Positions 36,224 to 47,042 of a stretch of DNA of 64,000 bases are shown piece by piece. The stretch is from NCBI GenBank assembly GCA_907163375.1, contig CAJQUW010008614.1:186001-250000 (forward strand). The letters run 5' to 3'. Below the pieces are notes generated by a model that saw nothing but the letters and a program-made list of their open reading frames with translations, did no database searches and was not told the DNA's origin. The DNA is from Prostheceraeus crozeri. Its lineage: Eukaryota > Platyhelminthes > Polycladida > Euryleptidae. How positions within the stretch are numbered: position 1 is the stretch's first letter; the number at the start of each line of letters is the position of its first letter. Made by a program: the position numbers and the translations under genes.

Positions 36224-36955
36224 ATGAGGAAACTCGCTCCAGGTAACTTCATACTGGACAGGAGAAGAGAATTTCAATTGAAACTCTCCAATAGATTTGA
36301 GAGTCTTCACATTGAAGATACAGATGACCTAAATGTTGAATATTCGAAGTTCACCTGCGCTATAAAAGAAACAACAAAATCATTGAAAATTGAGAAAATG
36401 TCGAAAACAAAAAAGATAACAGACGGCGCAGTCAATCTGATTAATAAACGAGAGGAACTGCGGAAGAGAAGAAGAGAAAGTAACGAAGCACAGGTTGAGT
36501 TTACCATTGCCAGAAAATTGACTAAACAAAAGATCAAGCAAGACATTTCTGAATTCAACGAAAAGCTAATAGAAGAGGTCATGAAGAGGAACAAATCGTT
36601 GAAAAAAGCACAAGGGCTAATGAATCCAGGCAGAAAAATGATAAGATGTATCTCAAAGAATGGAAATGACGTTACAAATAGACGTGAAATACTAGAAGAA
36701 ATAACCAACTTCTATAGAGAGCTTTACAAAAACGATTTTGCAAATGTGATAATAGATGTAGAAATTAAAGAAGAAGAGAATGAAAATCCGACACCTGAAA
36801 TTTTGAAAGGTGAAGTACAACTAGCAATAAGGGAAATGAAGAATAATAGATCACCGGGAGAAGACGAAATAATGTGCGAAATGTTAAAAGCTGGAGGGGA
36901 AACCTTGATTGAGATGCTGAAAAAAATCTTTAACCGAATTTTGAATTGTGGCTAG
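36224..36955 (+). pseudogene. LINE linker and RT fingers
   Basis: A Lys/Glu-rich linker (residues 1-150) leads into the start of reverse transcriptase: EITNFYRELYKND, then IREMKNNRSPGEDEI, the motif 1 region of non-LTR RT. A TAG at 36953 ends the frame; the RT continues after it with EWRNADVVVIYKKG and NYRPINLLSHLYK (about 36965-37070). Confidence 0.75.
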
Positions 36956-37004
36956 ATACCCCATGAGTGGAGAAACGCAGATGTAGTAGTGATTTACAAA
37001 AAAG

Positions 37005-38277
37005 GCTGCAGTAAGAATATAAAGAACTACCGACCAATAAACCTTCTAAGTCATCTGTACAAAGTCTTCACCAGAGTTTTACAACGCTGGATTAAACAGA
37101 ATTTAGAATAGACAACCAAGAGAGCAAGCTGGTTTCCGGAAAGGCTACTCAACAATTGACCATCCACACTCGATAAATCAACTGATTGAGTAGTATACAG
37201 AGTATAACAGGACTCTCTATCCACTTATGATCGACTATGAAAAAGCTTTTGACTCTGTTAGCCACACAGCGATGCTAACTGCAGTAAGAAAGCAGGGAGT
37301 AAGAGGGAAAATCTGAAGAATTTTAAATGAGATATATAGTGATGCAACAGCTTCCATAAAGTTGGAAACAAGAGGCCCTAATTTCCTCATTGAACGTGGC
37401 GTTCGCCAAGGAGATCCCATATCCCCAGTCCTCTTTACGGCAACATTAGAAGACATATTCAGATCATGTCACTTCCCTACAGACGCAGGAATAAACATCG
37501 ACGGTGAACGTCTCATGAACTTGAGATTTGCAGATGATATTGCCATTTTTGAGGATGACGCGTCTTCCATGCAAATAATTGTAGATGAGCTAAATAAGCA
37601 GGGAAAATGTCGGTTTAAAGATAAACAACGAGAAAACAAAAATTTTGACAAAGGCCAAAAGAGTTTAATCCACATCAATGGACACGTCATAGATTATGTC
37701 GACGATTTTGTTTACCTTGGACGTACAGAATATCTCCTTTCAAGCCCGCCAAGAACAAAAAATCCTAAGAAGAACACAAAATGCGTGGAAGTCCTTTTGG
37801 AAACTCAAGCCCTACTTAACATCACGAGGTATAGAGATGAAGAACAAAAAACGTTTGTTCGATATGTGCATTCTGCCTGTCCTGACATACGGATCCCAAA
37901 CCTGGTCTCTAACACGATCACAAGAGAATAAACTCAGAACAACACAACGAGCGATGGAACGAAGGATGATTGGAGTCATTCTGAAAGACAAGGTTAGAAA
38001 CGAAGAAGTAAGGAGACGAACAGGATTAAAGGACGTTGTGATAGAAGCGAAACATCTCAAATGGAAGTTGGCTGGTCATGTCATCAGGCGACCCGATAAC
38101 AGATGGAGCCATAGAACGACAGTACGGATACCAAGAGAAGGGAAAAGAAACCGTGGAGGACAGAGAAAGAGATGGAGAGACGAACTCCCAAGGAACTGGC
38201 GACTGGCGGCGAACGATCGTGCGAAATGGATTCGTATCACAAGGGAGGCCATTTTCCGCAAGGATGATAACGGCTAA
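37005..38277 (+). pseudogene. LINE reverse transcriptase core and C terminus
   Basis: In pieces: MIDYEKAFDSV (motif A, about 37227-37262), then 37362-37931 with GVRQGDPISPVLF (motif B) and LRFADDIAI (motif C with the catalytic Asp pair). 37696-38277, in a shifted frame, gives LPVLTYGSQTWSLT, HLKWKLAGHVIRR and RGGQRKRWRDEL, the post-RT region common to RTE-like and related LINEs. Stops at about 37110, 37156 and 37190 and several shifts break it. Confidence 0.75.
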
Positions 38278-38300
38278 CGTAACACGTAAGACGTAAGTAA

Positions 38301-39533
38301 ATTTTCCTTCATTCAATGGTCACGAAATCTTGGCGCTCCATGCGCACCACGGACGTCTGCAGTATTACTCTGGTATAAACTATTCGGCAGCTCATACAGG
38401 CATCATTATTAATAATTAGTTACTGAATAATTAATACTGATACATAAAGAATTCACCAGAAATAAGTGCAGGCGAATCTCGCTAATAGAAAGGGATCCTT
38501 CAATCTCATTTTTTAACAAAATTCAACATAGCCTTACATAGAGTAAGCATACAAATATTAAGAGGAGTAGCAGCTCAGTATTAATTACATGTAAATCCCC
38601 AATGTGTAGGCCTATATAGTTTCGATTTTATAAAATAAACTCGAGTTGAACACAACTAAGTATTGATACCAAATGTGAGATATGCAAATTTTTGCAGATT
38701 TGAAGAAATTACCACGAAATTGACTGATCAAAACACGAATACAGAAGGAATAATGGTATTTTACAGATCGTCAGTGTCATGACAGCCTTGGAGAGGTAAC
38801 GTTTGTTAAATTAGCAATTCGATGGGTTGCGATTACTTTCAAGCTCAACCTCAAAAGTATTTTCTAAATTGTGATCAAATCACACTCAACCTGCCACTAG
38901 TAGAACAACATATCATAATCAAAGACATTGATCAGAATTTACTGACATGAAAAGATGTAAATGTATCCGCCATATTTACTATTCAGATTCAAGAAATGAA
39001 ACATAAATTTTGTGAATCATAAAATCATGCCGATGACGATGGAATTAAAAACTTCAAATTTCAGCTAGAAAATCACAATAAGATCTCGACCTTTTCATGA
39101 AGACTTGCATTATAGTGCGGTTCATGAAATTCCCATGATAATCAGTTTAAGCTCCGCTTAATTAAGATGCTTGTTAATAAATGTTCATTCCATATGATAG
39201 CCAACATGCTTCATACCACTTGTGTATTTGATTCACGTTAAAAGTATACAAACACATGAATAAATTGCAAAAGTTTAGCTTCATAAAAAAGAGATCAAAT
39301 AATTTATTGGACCGCAGGAACACAATCTCCGCAAAAAACTGAGTATTTCGATATATAAATTTTCCCTGTATGCATGCTGACACTTTTTCACATGTCGACA
39401 TTCTACCTAGATACTACTGAGCCTAACTGAAACATTTCAATCCTCGGTAATGACAATCCATCGTTAATCGCAGGCTAATTTCAGACCGTGACCGATACAA
39501 ATTTGCTATTGATAGCGAGGTTTGACATTACTA
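38301..39533. other. Flanking DNA between LINE and Polinton
   Basis: No gene seen. One TAGGCCTA octamer at 38607. The last six bases before the Polinton, AGGGTC (39534-39539), are its left target duplication. Confidence 0.5.
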
Positions 39534-39539
39534 AGGGTC

Positions 39540-40320
39540 AGTAATGGGCAAAAGACCGTTCCAGGACACCCCATTTTTCAATTTTTTTGCACCTTTAAAA
39601 ACGACTAAATTTATCAATTTATGTCATTATTTCAGGTTTTAAGACCTAAATTCTTGAATTTAGACCGTTCCAGGACACCCCATTTTTCAATTTTTTTGCA
39701 CCTTTAAAAACGACTAAATTTATCAATTTATGTCATTATTCCAGGTTTTTAAGACCTAAATTCATGAATTTAGACCGTTCCAGGACACCATAAAATTCAA
39801 AAAAATAGTATCTTTAAAAACGACATAAATTCATGAATTTGAACCCTTTTTCAGGTTTTTAAGACCTAAATACATGAATTTAGTCCATTCAAAAAGTACC
39901 ATTTTTTGAAAAAATGGTATTTTTAAAAACGACATAAATTCGTGAATTTGAACCCTTTTTCAGGTTCTGAAGAAAAAAATCGTTTTTAAAAATACCCAAT
40001 TTTTCACATTTTTCGAAATCTCAAATTTGTGATTATGACATTTTTCACCCCCCTTAAAATCATGACTGTTCCAGGACACCAAAAAAATCATAAAAGTTAA
40101 GAATCTCAAATTTGAGAATTACAATTTTTACCTTGAAAATCATGACCGTTCAAGGACACCGAAAATCATAAAAAAAGAATTTTTAAAAACGTCTTTTAAA
40201 TCCATTTTTCAGGTTTTTAAAATATATCATGTGTCTAAAAATATTTCTTTAAAAATGGAAGAAACAAAAATGGAAGAAACAAAAGTGGAAGAAACCGCAA
40301 GAATATATCCTTCGTTATCA
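39540..40320 (+). repeat. Polinton 1 left terminal inverted repeat
   Basis: It matches the inverse of 50287-50976. Internally it is built of iterated units starting GACCGTTCCAGGACACC, with palindromic AAATTCATGAATTT motifs; the first unit (about 118 bp) is present twice here (39553 and 39663) and once in the right repeat. It ends inside the 5' coding part of the membrane protein gene, giving a second, truncated copy of that start at 40288-40320. Confidence 0.92.
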
Positions 40321-40346
40321 TATGAACGTAGTTCTACTACCCCCCT

Positions 40347-40389
40347 CCCTTCTGACTTCTAGGGGTCCCTTCTGACTTCTAGGGGTCCC
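40347..40389. repeat. 20-bp tandem duplication
   Basis: CCTTCTGACTTCTAGGGGTC occurs twice in direct succession just upstream of the protease start. It is more GC-rich than the surrounding Polinton DNA. Confidence 0.8.
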
Positions 40390-40413
40390 AATAAGAAATT
40401 TTTTTATTATAAA

Positions 40414-40854
40414 ATGAGCAACATAAATGAGTTTTTAAAATTATATGGAACACAAACAACAACGAATTTTGATCTAAAGAAAATCGCAAATCAATTGAGA
40501 ATAAAGAATTTTCACATATTGATGAGAGACGAATTACAATTGATAAAAAATAAGCCAACAATAACTATAAATTTCATAACAAATCTTCATACGTCATATC
40601 AAAAAGGTGTACATTGGTCTGCATGTATGTCTAATAAAAATGGAGATAATTACTATTTCGACCGCCCGGAGGCTGAGAACTATTGGTTCGACTCTTATGG
40701 ACTTCCACCTACAAACGAAGTTAAAAAATTACTTGGCAATGGAACTTATAATACATTTCAAATTCAAAAACCAGGAACAACTTACTGTGGTCAATTATGT
40801 CTTTATGTTTTGTATAAATTACAAAAGGAGTACCATTTCTTGATATTATATTAG
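40414..40854 (+). CDS. Adenovirus-like cysteine protease (Polinton PRO)
   Basis: A 146-residue frame from an ATG at 40414. The maturation protease fold is shown by GVHWSA (catalytic His about residue 67), FDSYGLPP (acidic residue about 93), a Gln at about 118 and TYCGQLCLYVL (catalytic Cys about 125), in the adenain order. Proteases of this family cleave capsid precursors. Just before the acidic residue about ten extra residues (RPEAENYW) sit in a GC-rich stretch (40658-40690) flanked by similar TTTCGAC/GGTTCGAC copies, likely an in-frame insertion. A one-base shift at about 40825 replaces the natural C terminus; an open frame continues in another phase to 40889. Confidence 0.88.
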   Translation: MSNINEFLKLYGTQTTTNFDLKKIANQLRIKNFHILMRDELQLIKNKPTITINFITNLHTSYQKGVHWSACMSNKNGDNYYFDRPEAENYWFDSYGLPPTNEVKKLLGNGTYNTFQIQKPGTTYCGQLCLYVLYKLQKEYHFLILY

Positions 40855-40916
40855 AATTGAACAAAGGAATTTCATTCCCGAAACTTTAGTTCCAATAATA
40901 ATAATGATAATGATAA

Positions 40917-41753
40917 TTAAAAATCACTTCGTTGTAATTCATTTTGAAAAAATCGGCCTCTGATATCTTCATCATCTAAGTCTTTAATTTCATAAGTAAT
41001 CGGATAAGTTTGATTAATTTTAGAAACTTCAAATATTTCTTTAGTCCGGTAGCCAACGAAGCCTTTTTCAAATTTATTCTTATACTTAAATATTCTAACT
41101 CTATCTCCAATTTTAAATTTCGGCTTACGTTTCTGTAAATTCGGATTACTCTCATTCGAATAATTATTTTCGAATATTTTTTTTCTTATGAAATCTGGAT
41201 CGTCAGAAGCATTCTTTGGGGTTTCTTCAATACCTGAATGAACATTATTATTGTACTGCTCTACAATTCCTGGTAATATCTTCAACCATTTCTGATTTCT
41301 TTGCTCAGTAAATTTCTTGAATAATTTATTTTTTATTGAATCTTTCTATCACTACGGCCTTCCCTGCATTTTCAGTTGAATAAGCAGTTTCAAATAGTGG
41401 CTGAACGTTTCGGTTATAAAATTCCGACCCTTTATCAACAAACAATTTCTTTGGCTTTCTCTTAGTTTCTTGAAAGATTTTTTCAAACGCATATTTAACT
41501 GACAGACCACTTTTGTTTTTTAAAGGCTTTACCCAAGCGTATCGTGTATATAAATCCATAACGGTCAATGCGTACTTAAACCCTCCTTCATTCGGCATGT
41601 GAATAAGATCATCACTCCAAATATCATCTTTATTAAATACTTTTACTTTCAATAAATATTTAGGCCTTCTGTATTCCTTGTGGATTTCGGACGCGTAGGT
41701 TCGAGCGTTGCTCTCAGACAGCTTTGTTGTCGTTTCATTTAAACCCTGACCGA
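40917..41753 (-). pseudogene. Retroviral-type integrase (Polinton INT)
   Basis: Two minus-strand frames, 41326-41652 extended upstream to about 41753 and 40917-41285, form one rve integrase. The catalytic acidic residues are in IWSDDLIHM, LFVDKGSEF and VIERFNK (D, D, E). The C-terminal part has an SH3-like KIGDRVRIF and a chromodomain-like YEIKDLDDEDIRGRF. An A-run shift between 41285 and 41326 separates the third catalytic residue from the C terminus. The N-terminal part reads NETTTKLSESNARTYASEI and has no zinc finger that I can see; a hairpin-forming GAGCGTTGCTC (41703-41713) lies in it. The enzyme would join element ends to host DNA, making the 6-bp duplication. Confidence 0.85.
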
Positions 41754-41754
41754 A

Positions 41755-42200
41755 TCATATTTTAGCTTGTAAATCTTTCTTAACAAACATTCTTTCAATT
41801 TTTTCTCTAAATGTAGGATTTTGAATACTATCTAATTCTTGAATCATCTTCTTATCAACTGCATGTCGAGATCTTTGGTCATGATTTCGATATGCTAAAT
41901 CATGTCTTTAAGCGGCGGCATCTACTCTATTTATTGGTTCTTCAACTGGTTTCGGATTATTATTCTCATCTAGTCTTATATCTAATCGAGTTCCTGGACC
42001 GGTATATGAATGACCAGAAAGATGTTTTTCTTTCGAATATTTACTCCAAATAAATCCAGGAAAGTTTTCTATGTTTTTTGTATGTCGTTACCTTCATAAA
42101 TTTTACAATTTGAGGTTTTATGTCCTTTTTAGAGATAATTCAATAAATCTAAATTAGCAATTTTTAATTTAATTAAATTTTCGGAATTTGTAGAATTCAT
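41755..42200 (-). pseudogene. Parvovirus-VP1-like phospholipase A2 domain
   Basis: From an ATG at 42200 the minus strand encodes, with breaks, a short N terminus, then SYTGPGTRLDIRLDEN (calcium-loop-like YxGPG), RVDAAA, a TAA, and RHDLAYRNHD with the His-Asp pair of PLA2 enzymes, then a helix ending FVKKDLQAK. The pattern is that of the PLA2-like domain of parvovirus capsid proteins, which act on endosomal membranes. Stops at about 42138 and 41909 and a shift near 42080 break it. It directly precedes the integrase on the same strand and may once have been fused to it. Confidence 0.65.
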
Positions 42201-42231
42201 TTTAAAAGATAAAATAAAAGTTTTACCGAAT

Positions 42232-42247
42232 CGGACCAAAGGTCCTC
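42232..42247. repeat. Intergenic hairpin h
   Basis: CGGACC-aaa-GGTCCT, a perfect 5-bp stem with 3-base loop, in the gap between the PLA2-like and small-protein genes of Polinton 1. Confidence 0.6.
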
Positions 42248-42253
42248 AGTTCA

Positions 42254-42568
42254 TTACCTTATCATACTAGGACTTAAATATATTCCAGAACCATCTTTTG
42301 TTTCTTTAATTTCAATTAAATCATCAACATTGCGGAGAATATTTTTAAGAACTCGTTTTCCTTCATCAACCAAATTTAATTTACTAATAAAATTATCTAC
42401 TATTCCTTCACCCCTAGCAACTTTCTCTAACTCTCTATTATGACGTTTTTGTTCTTCTAATGCTGCCTTCTCTGATTTATTTTTATTTACTGCTTGGACA
42501 AAACCAGCTGTCCCGCCTGCAACACTTCCTGCTGCTGCTATGCCACCTATTATTAGTGGAATTAATGG
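42254..42568 (-). pseudogene. Small Gly/Ala-hydrophobic Polinton protein, 5' truncated
   Basis: The frame reads from the truncated start LIPLIIGGIAAAGS through a charged ELEKVARGEG region to YLSPSMIR and a stop (42254). It matches the frame at 58742-59038 almost residue for residue where they overlap, so both Polintons carry this gene. Here the first ~18 codons are lost at the internal deletion junction (about 42570-42590). The hydrophobic Gly/Ala segment suggests membrane insertion or an amphipathic virion peptide; function unknown. Confidence 0.7.
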
Positions 42569-42618
42569 GAGAATCCCGCTAAAATTCCGCTATGAAACTA
42601 AAAAAACCGATGAAGCTG

Positions 42619-42657
42619 TACATGGGACATCGGAGAAGTCTTCCAGGGTTCGCCCGT
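42619..42657 (+). repeat. Double-hairpin element a
   Basis: GGGACATC-gga-GAAGTC (one mismatch) followed by CCA and a GGG-TTCG-CCC hairpin. It lies at the ruined junction of zinc-finger and polymerase coding sequence. Confidence 0.7.
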
Positions 42658-42692
42658 GACAGATATAAAATATTTATTTAATGAATCGGTAC

Positions 42693-42730
42693 ACGGGACA
42701 TCAAAGATGTCTACCAGGGCTTCGCCCGTT
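42693..42730 (+). repeat. Double-hairpin element b
   Basis: GACATC-aaa-GATGTC (42697-42711) and GGGC-ttc-GCCC (42717-42727) within CGGG...CCCG. It is in frame inside the polymerase gene, encoding HGTSKMSTRASPV. Confidence 0.8.
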
Positions 42731-44255
42731 GAACATAATGAAACCGATGAAACTTTTTATAATGTATTAACCAACTTTTATAATATATTTAGAAAATATT
42801 TCAAATGTTATATGAATGTAGAAGTACTTTCTACAAAAAATGGACCTGATGGAATTCCTGAAGAAATAATACAAGGACATTTTACAAATTCACAAGAAAT
42901 TCATAATGTAAATGATATAAAACCCATATTTGAACAAATGATACTTAAATTAGAAAATTGTATAATTGAAGCCCAGTTACGTGAATCTGGTTGGAGATTT
43001 GTTAAAATACTATCTAAGAAAATAGTAATTGATAAATATAAAAATAATACTGGTGGTAGTTATGTTCCTTTGCCTTTCAGTTCACCACAAATAATCAACA
43101 TAAAAAATGAAGATGATTATTGTTTTCTGTGGAGTATTATAGCACATTTACATCCTGCAGAATATCATAAAGAAAGACTAAGTCATTATAATAAAGAAGA
43201 ATACATAAAGGAATTTGATCTCTCTGATGGCTTAGATGAATTTCCATATGATTATAATAGGTTAAAAAAGTTTCATAAAAAGACTAAAAATTTAATAGAA
43301 GTAAATGTTTTTGAATTAAATGTGAATTATGTTTCTATTAGTAATATTACTCCATTTTACTCAGATTCAAAAAAATTTTATTTGAATAATAGAAATTTAT
43401 GTCAATCAGAAATAGTTTATAATGATAGAGGAAATTACATGCATCATAATATTTTTTACCAAGGAAATATAATATGTACTGAAAAATTTCAAATTGTTAA
43501 AACATTATCACCAATAATGATTAATCATAATAATTATAAAGGACGTAATTATAATTATGATTATGATTCCGATTATTTATCTGTATTTTTAGAATATCAA
43601 CAAAAATTACAAAATTTAAATGAAAGTTTACAAAAATGTAAAACAGATTATCAACAACAAACAAAAATATTAGTACAAGAATATGGCCATAAATATCAAA
43701 ATAAGATAGAAACGATTCAAGAATCAAATAAAGACAATAAAGAATTAAATAATGAAGAAAATGAAACCAATCAAAAAATAAATGAATGTTTTAAACAATG
43801 TCAGCAACAATATAAAGAACAATATGACAAAGAATATATTTATCAGCTACAAATATTAAATCAAAATTTTCATCGAAATACATTTAATCTTACAAAAGAA
43901 ATTGATGAAACACATGAAATATATAAAGATAAATTTGAAAAATTAAAACAAACAAAGCAACCAGCACAAGCGAATATATTATATTATCAGGGTCATTTTA
44001 TATTGTGTAAAGATGTTTCTATATTTACAAAAACTTCAGATAATACAAATTTTCCTTGTCTTCAATGTATGACAAGTTTTAGAACTTTAGAAGAAATGAA
44101 TAGACATTTGGAGAATTGTCAACAAAATGAAGCAGTCAGAAACACATTTCCAAAAGATGATTATTTAGAATATAATAAATGGTATTTTAAAAATAAAGTA
44201 CCCTTTACTATTTATTGTGATTTTGAAGCATATAATTTTAATATGACACAAAATC

Positions 44256-44281
44256 GAACCGAAGGTTCTAGGGCTTCGCCC
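44256..44281 (+). repeat. Double-hairpin element c
   Basis: GAACC-gaa-GGTTC (44256-44268), then TA, then GGGC-ttc-GCCC (44271-44281). In frame in the polymerase exonuclease domain (RTEGSRASP). A near copy lies at 63899. Confidence 0.85.
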
Positions 44282-44591
44282 AATTCTCATAAATGTAAAT
44301 ATGAAAAAAGTGCACCTGAACAAAGTAAAGAAAAATATTTATTTGAACAAAAACCATTATGTTGGGGAATGTACATTCATTCAAATTATCCTGAATTATT
44401 TAAATCAGAATATTTTCAATACTATGGTGAAGATAGTTCAGAAATGTTTACAAAGAAAGTAGAAGAATTACAAAATTATTTTTCACAATTGTTTGAAATA
44501 AATATACCAATGATGCCATTAACAGAAAAAGAAAACTTAAATTTTATTAATGAAACAAAATGTTTTTACTGTGAAAAAGAATTGGGTAATG

Positions 44592-44618
44592 ATAAGCGAA
44601 GCGACGGCTCTGCCGACA
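44592..44618 (+). repeat. Hairpin-forming GC-rich insertion d
   Basis: AAGCGAAGCG followed by CGGC-tct-GCCG (44605-44615), in frame in the polymerase gene between the Cys and His parts of the zinc-like cluster (KRSDGSADK). Confidence 0.6.
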
Positions 44619-45313
44619 AAGTAAAAGATCATGATCATCTAAATGGATTATATAGAGGTGCAGCACATAATTCTTGTAATCTTAATGCTAATAAATTTAA
44701 ATATAACTTTGTTCCTTTATATTTCTACAATGGTTCTAAATATGATTTCCATTTAATAATGAAAGATTTATTTTCATCTGAAAAATTACAACAACAACAA
44801 AATAAATGTACTATGTAAAACAGAAGACGAATATTTTTCAATGCAATTAGGTTGTATTAGAATTTTAGATGCATGTAGATTTTTTACTCCTTATTCATTA
44901 GATGTTATGGGGAAAACTTTGAAACCTGAACAATGTAAAATATTAAATAAATATAATTTAAAACCTTTAAAAGGAATATTTCCGTATGAATATATAACTG
45001 GAGATTTTAATTCTGTGAATAAAATTATGGAAGAAAAACAACTTCCTCCAATAAATAAATTTAAATCAACATTAAAACAATCACAATTATCTGAAGAAAA
45101 CTATGCTGAAGCTGCAAAAAATTGGAGAGAGTTAAATTGTAGAACAATGTACGATTATACAATGAAATATCTACAGATAGATGTATTAATACTAGCTGAT
45201 CTTTTCGAAAACTTTCGTGACATGTGTTTAGAATATTACGGAATAGATCCATGTTATTGTTATTCTACACCAGGTTTAACACGGTTAGCAGGATTAAAAC
45301 ATACTGGTGTTCA

Positions 45314-45338
45314 AGCCGATGGCTCTAGGACAAAGTCC
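45314..45338 (+). repeat. Double-hairpin element e
   Basis: AGCC-gat-GGCT (45314-45324), CTA, GGAC-aaa-GTCC (45328-45338). In frame in the polymerase gene (ADGSRTKSV). Same two-stem layout as element c but with different, compensating stem sequences. Confidence 0.8.
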
Positions 45339-46817
45339 GTTAAACTTAAACATTATAAAGAAAATACATATGATAAATTATTTTTTGAATCTGGAATTAG
45401 AGATGGAGTTTCATCAGTTTTAGGTAATCGCTATGTACAGTGTTACAATAAAAAAGTAAATCCTGATGATTATGGAATAATGAAACCTTTATCTCCAGAA
45501 GAAAGTGATCAGTTTATAAAATTGTTTAATCAAAATATAGAAGGACTTATATCAAATGAAGATAGTCAAGCAGCAGTTGATGAAATCATGAGAGAAAACT
45601 ATTTGTTATATTATGATTTTAATAGCTTATATTCTTCTTGCATGATACAAGAATTACCAACAGGTGAAATGTCATGGTGTAATATTTTAGATTATCAAAA
45701 AACATATGATGGAAATTATAATCATGGTTATATATATGAAGTTGATTTAGTATACCCTGATGAAATAAAAGATAAAACAAAATATTTTCCTTTCTGTCCC
45801 GAAAACAAAATTCCCAATATAGAAGATTTTTCAGATTATCAAAAATCTATAATGCCTAAAAAATACAGACCAACAAAAAAACTTATGTTAACACAAAGTA
45901 ATAAAGGAAAGTATGTTGTTGAACGAAGAATACTAGATTGGTATTTAGAACATGGAATGATTCTCACCAAAATACATCGAAAACTATTTTATCAAAAATC
46001 TAAATGGTTAAAAAATTATATAGAGTTCAATATTGAAAAACGTAAAATATCTAAAAGAAATAAAGATGATTTTGGAAACGTGTTCTTCAAATTAATGAAT
46101 AATGCATTTTATGGTAAGACTTTAGAAAATGTGCGTAATAGACAAAATATTGAAATAGTTTATGATAAAGATAGGTTTCAAAATTTAACAAGGAAACCTA
46201 CATATAAAAGAACTACTAGATTTAGTGATGAACTATGTGCTGTACATTTGCGACGAATCAGCGTAAAACATGATAAGTTTAATTTTATTGGATTCCCTAT
46301 ATTCGAATTAGCTAAACTATTTATGTATAGATTTATATATGATTATTTAGCACTTGCTTATGGCAAAAACTATAAATTACACTTTACAGATACCGATTCT
46401 GTTTTCTTAGAATTAACAATACCGTATAATTCTTCACTTGATGAAGAAATTAATAAAATAAAAGATATCATCCATCCTTCAGAATTATGTAAAGTAAAAG
46501 ATGAATTAGAAGGAAATGAAGATTTCATAACAGAAGCTATATTTTTGAAATCTAAATGCTATTGTTATGATACAACTAATAATATTAAAACACATAAAAC
46601 ATTAAAAGGAATTTCAAAGGCATCAGTGGCTAATCAAATAACATTTCAAGATTATAAAAATGTATTATTTAATAATGAAATAAGAACAGCATGTAATTAT
46701 AGACTTAATTCAAAGAAACATAAAATGTATTTAAAAGAAGAACATAAATTAGCATTAGATCCATTTGATGATAAAAGAAAAATTTTACCTGATGGAATAA
46801 CTACTTCACCTTTTTAA

Positions 46818-47042
46818 AGTTTATTTATTATTATTTAAATCCGTCTAAAAAAATGTTATTATTTAAATCAGTCTAAAATAAAAATTTTATTATTTATTAC
46901 TCAGTATAAAAATTTTTTATTACTCAGTAAACAAATCTTCTATCGACTTTCAGTCGGGGCGAAGCCTAGACAGAGAACAATTGTTCGATAACTCTATCAT
47001 GAATTTTTTATCAATATTAATTGTGATAAATCCATAATCTTT
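46818..47042. other. Intergenic, convergent Polinton genes
   Basis: Short direct repeats of TTATTATTTAAATC(C/A)GTCTAAAA (about 46823-46880) and ATTACTCAGTA. A hairpin pair, CGAC-tttca-GTCG and GGC-gaa-GCC, lies at 46944-46966. This is where the polymerase (+) and ATPase (-) transcripts converge. Confidence 0.55.

Larger units (their letters stand above)
34650..38300 (+). mobile_element. Degenerate APE-type LINE (RTE-like)
   Basis: A non-LTR retrotransposon in plus orientation: a GC-richer 5' region (34650-35390), an apurinic-type endonuclease, a reverse transcriptase and a C-terminal basic region, in the standard order. Stops and shifts occur in at least four places, so it is dead. The 3' end runs into ACGTAA-type iterations at 38274-38298 rather than a poly(A) tail, as seen in RTE-like elements. 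Target duplications were not identified. Confidence 0.8.
42656..46817 (+). pseudogene. Protein-primed DNA polymerase B (Polinton pPolB)
   Basis: Two frames (42656-44818 and 44841-46817) separated by a one-base shift. The N-terminal region has CFLWSIIAHL, a motif usual in Polinton polymerases; then a Gln/Lys-rich coiled coil (about 43560-43960); a finger (CLQCMTSF...H); the 3'-5' exonuclease start YCDFEAYN; a Cys/His cluster CFYCEKEL...DHDHL...H-x2-C resembling endonuclease VII zinc sites; and NGSKYDFHLI. The second frame has YLQIDVLILADLFENF (exo III), then DFNSLYSSCM (motif A), LMNNAFYGKT (motif B) and FTDTDSVFLE (motif C). All catalytic motifs are retained. The 5' start is uncertain: comparison with the gene at 63646 suggests an N-terminal zinc finger was lost by deletion. 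Four hairpin insertions lie in the coding region. Confidence 0.9.
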
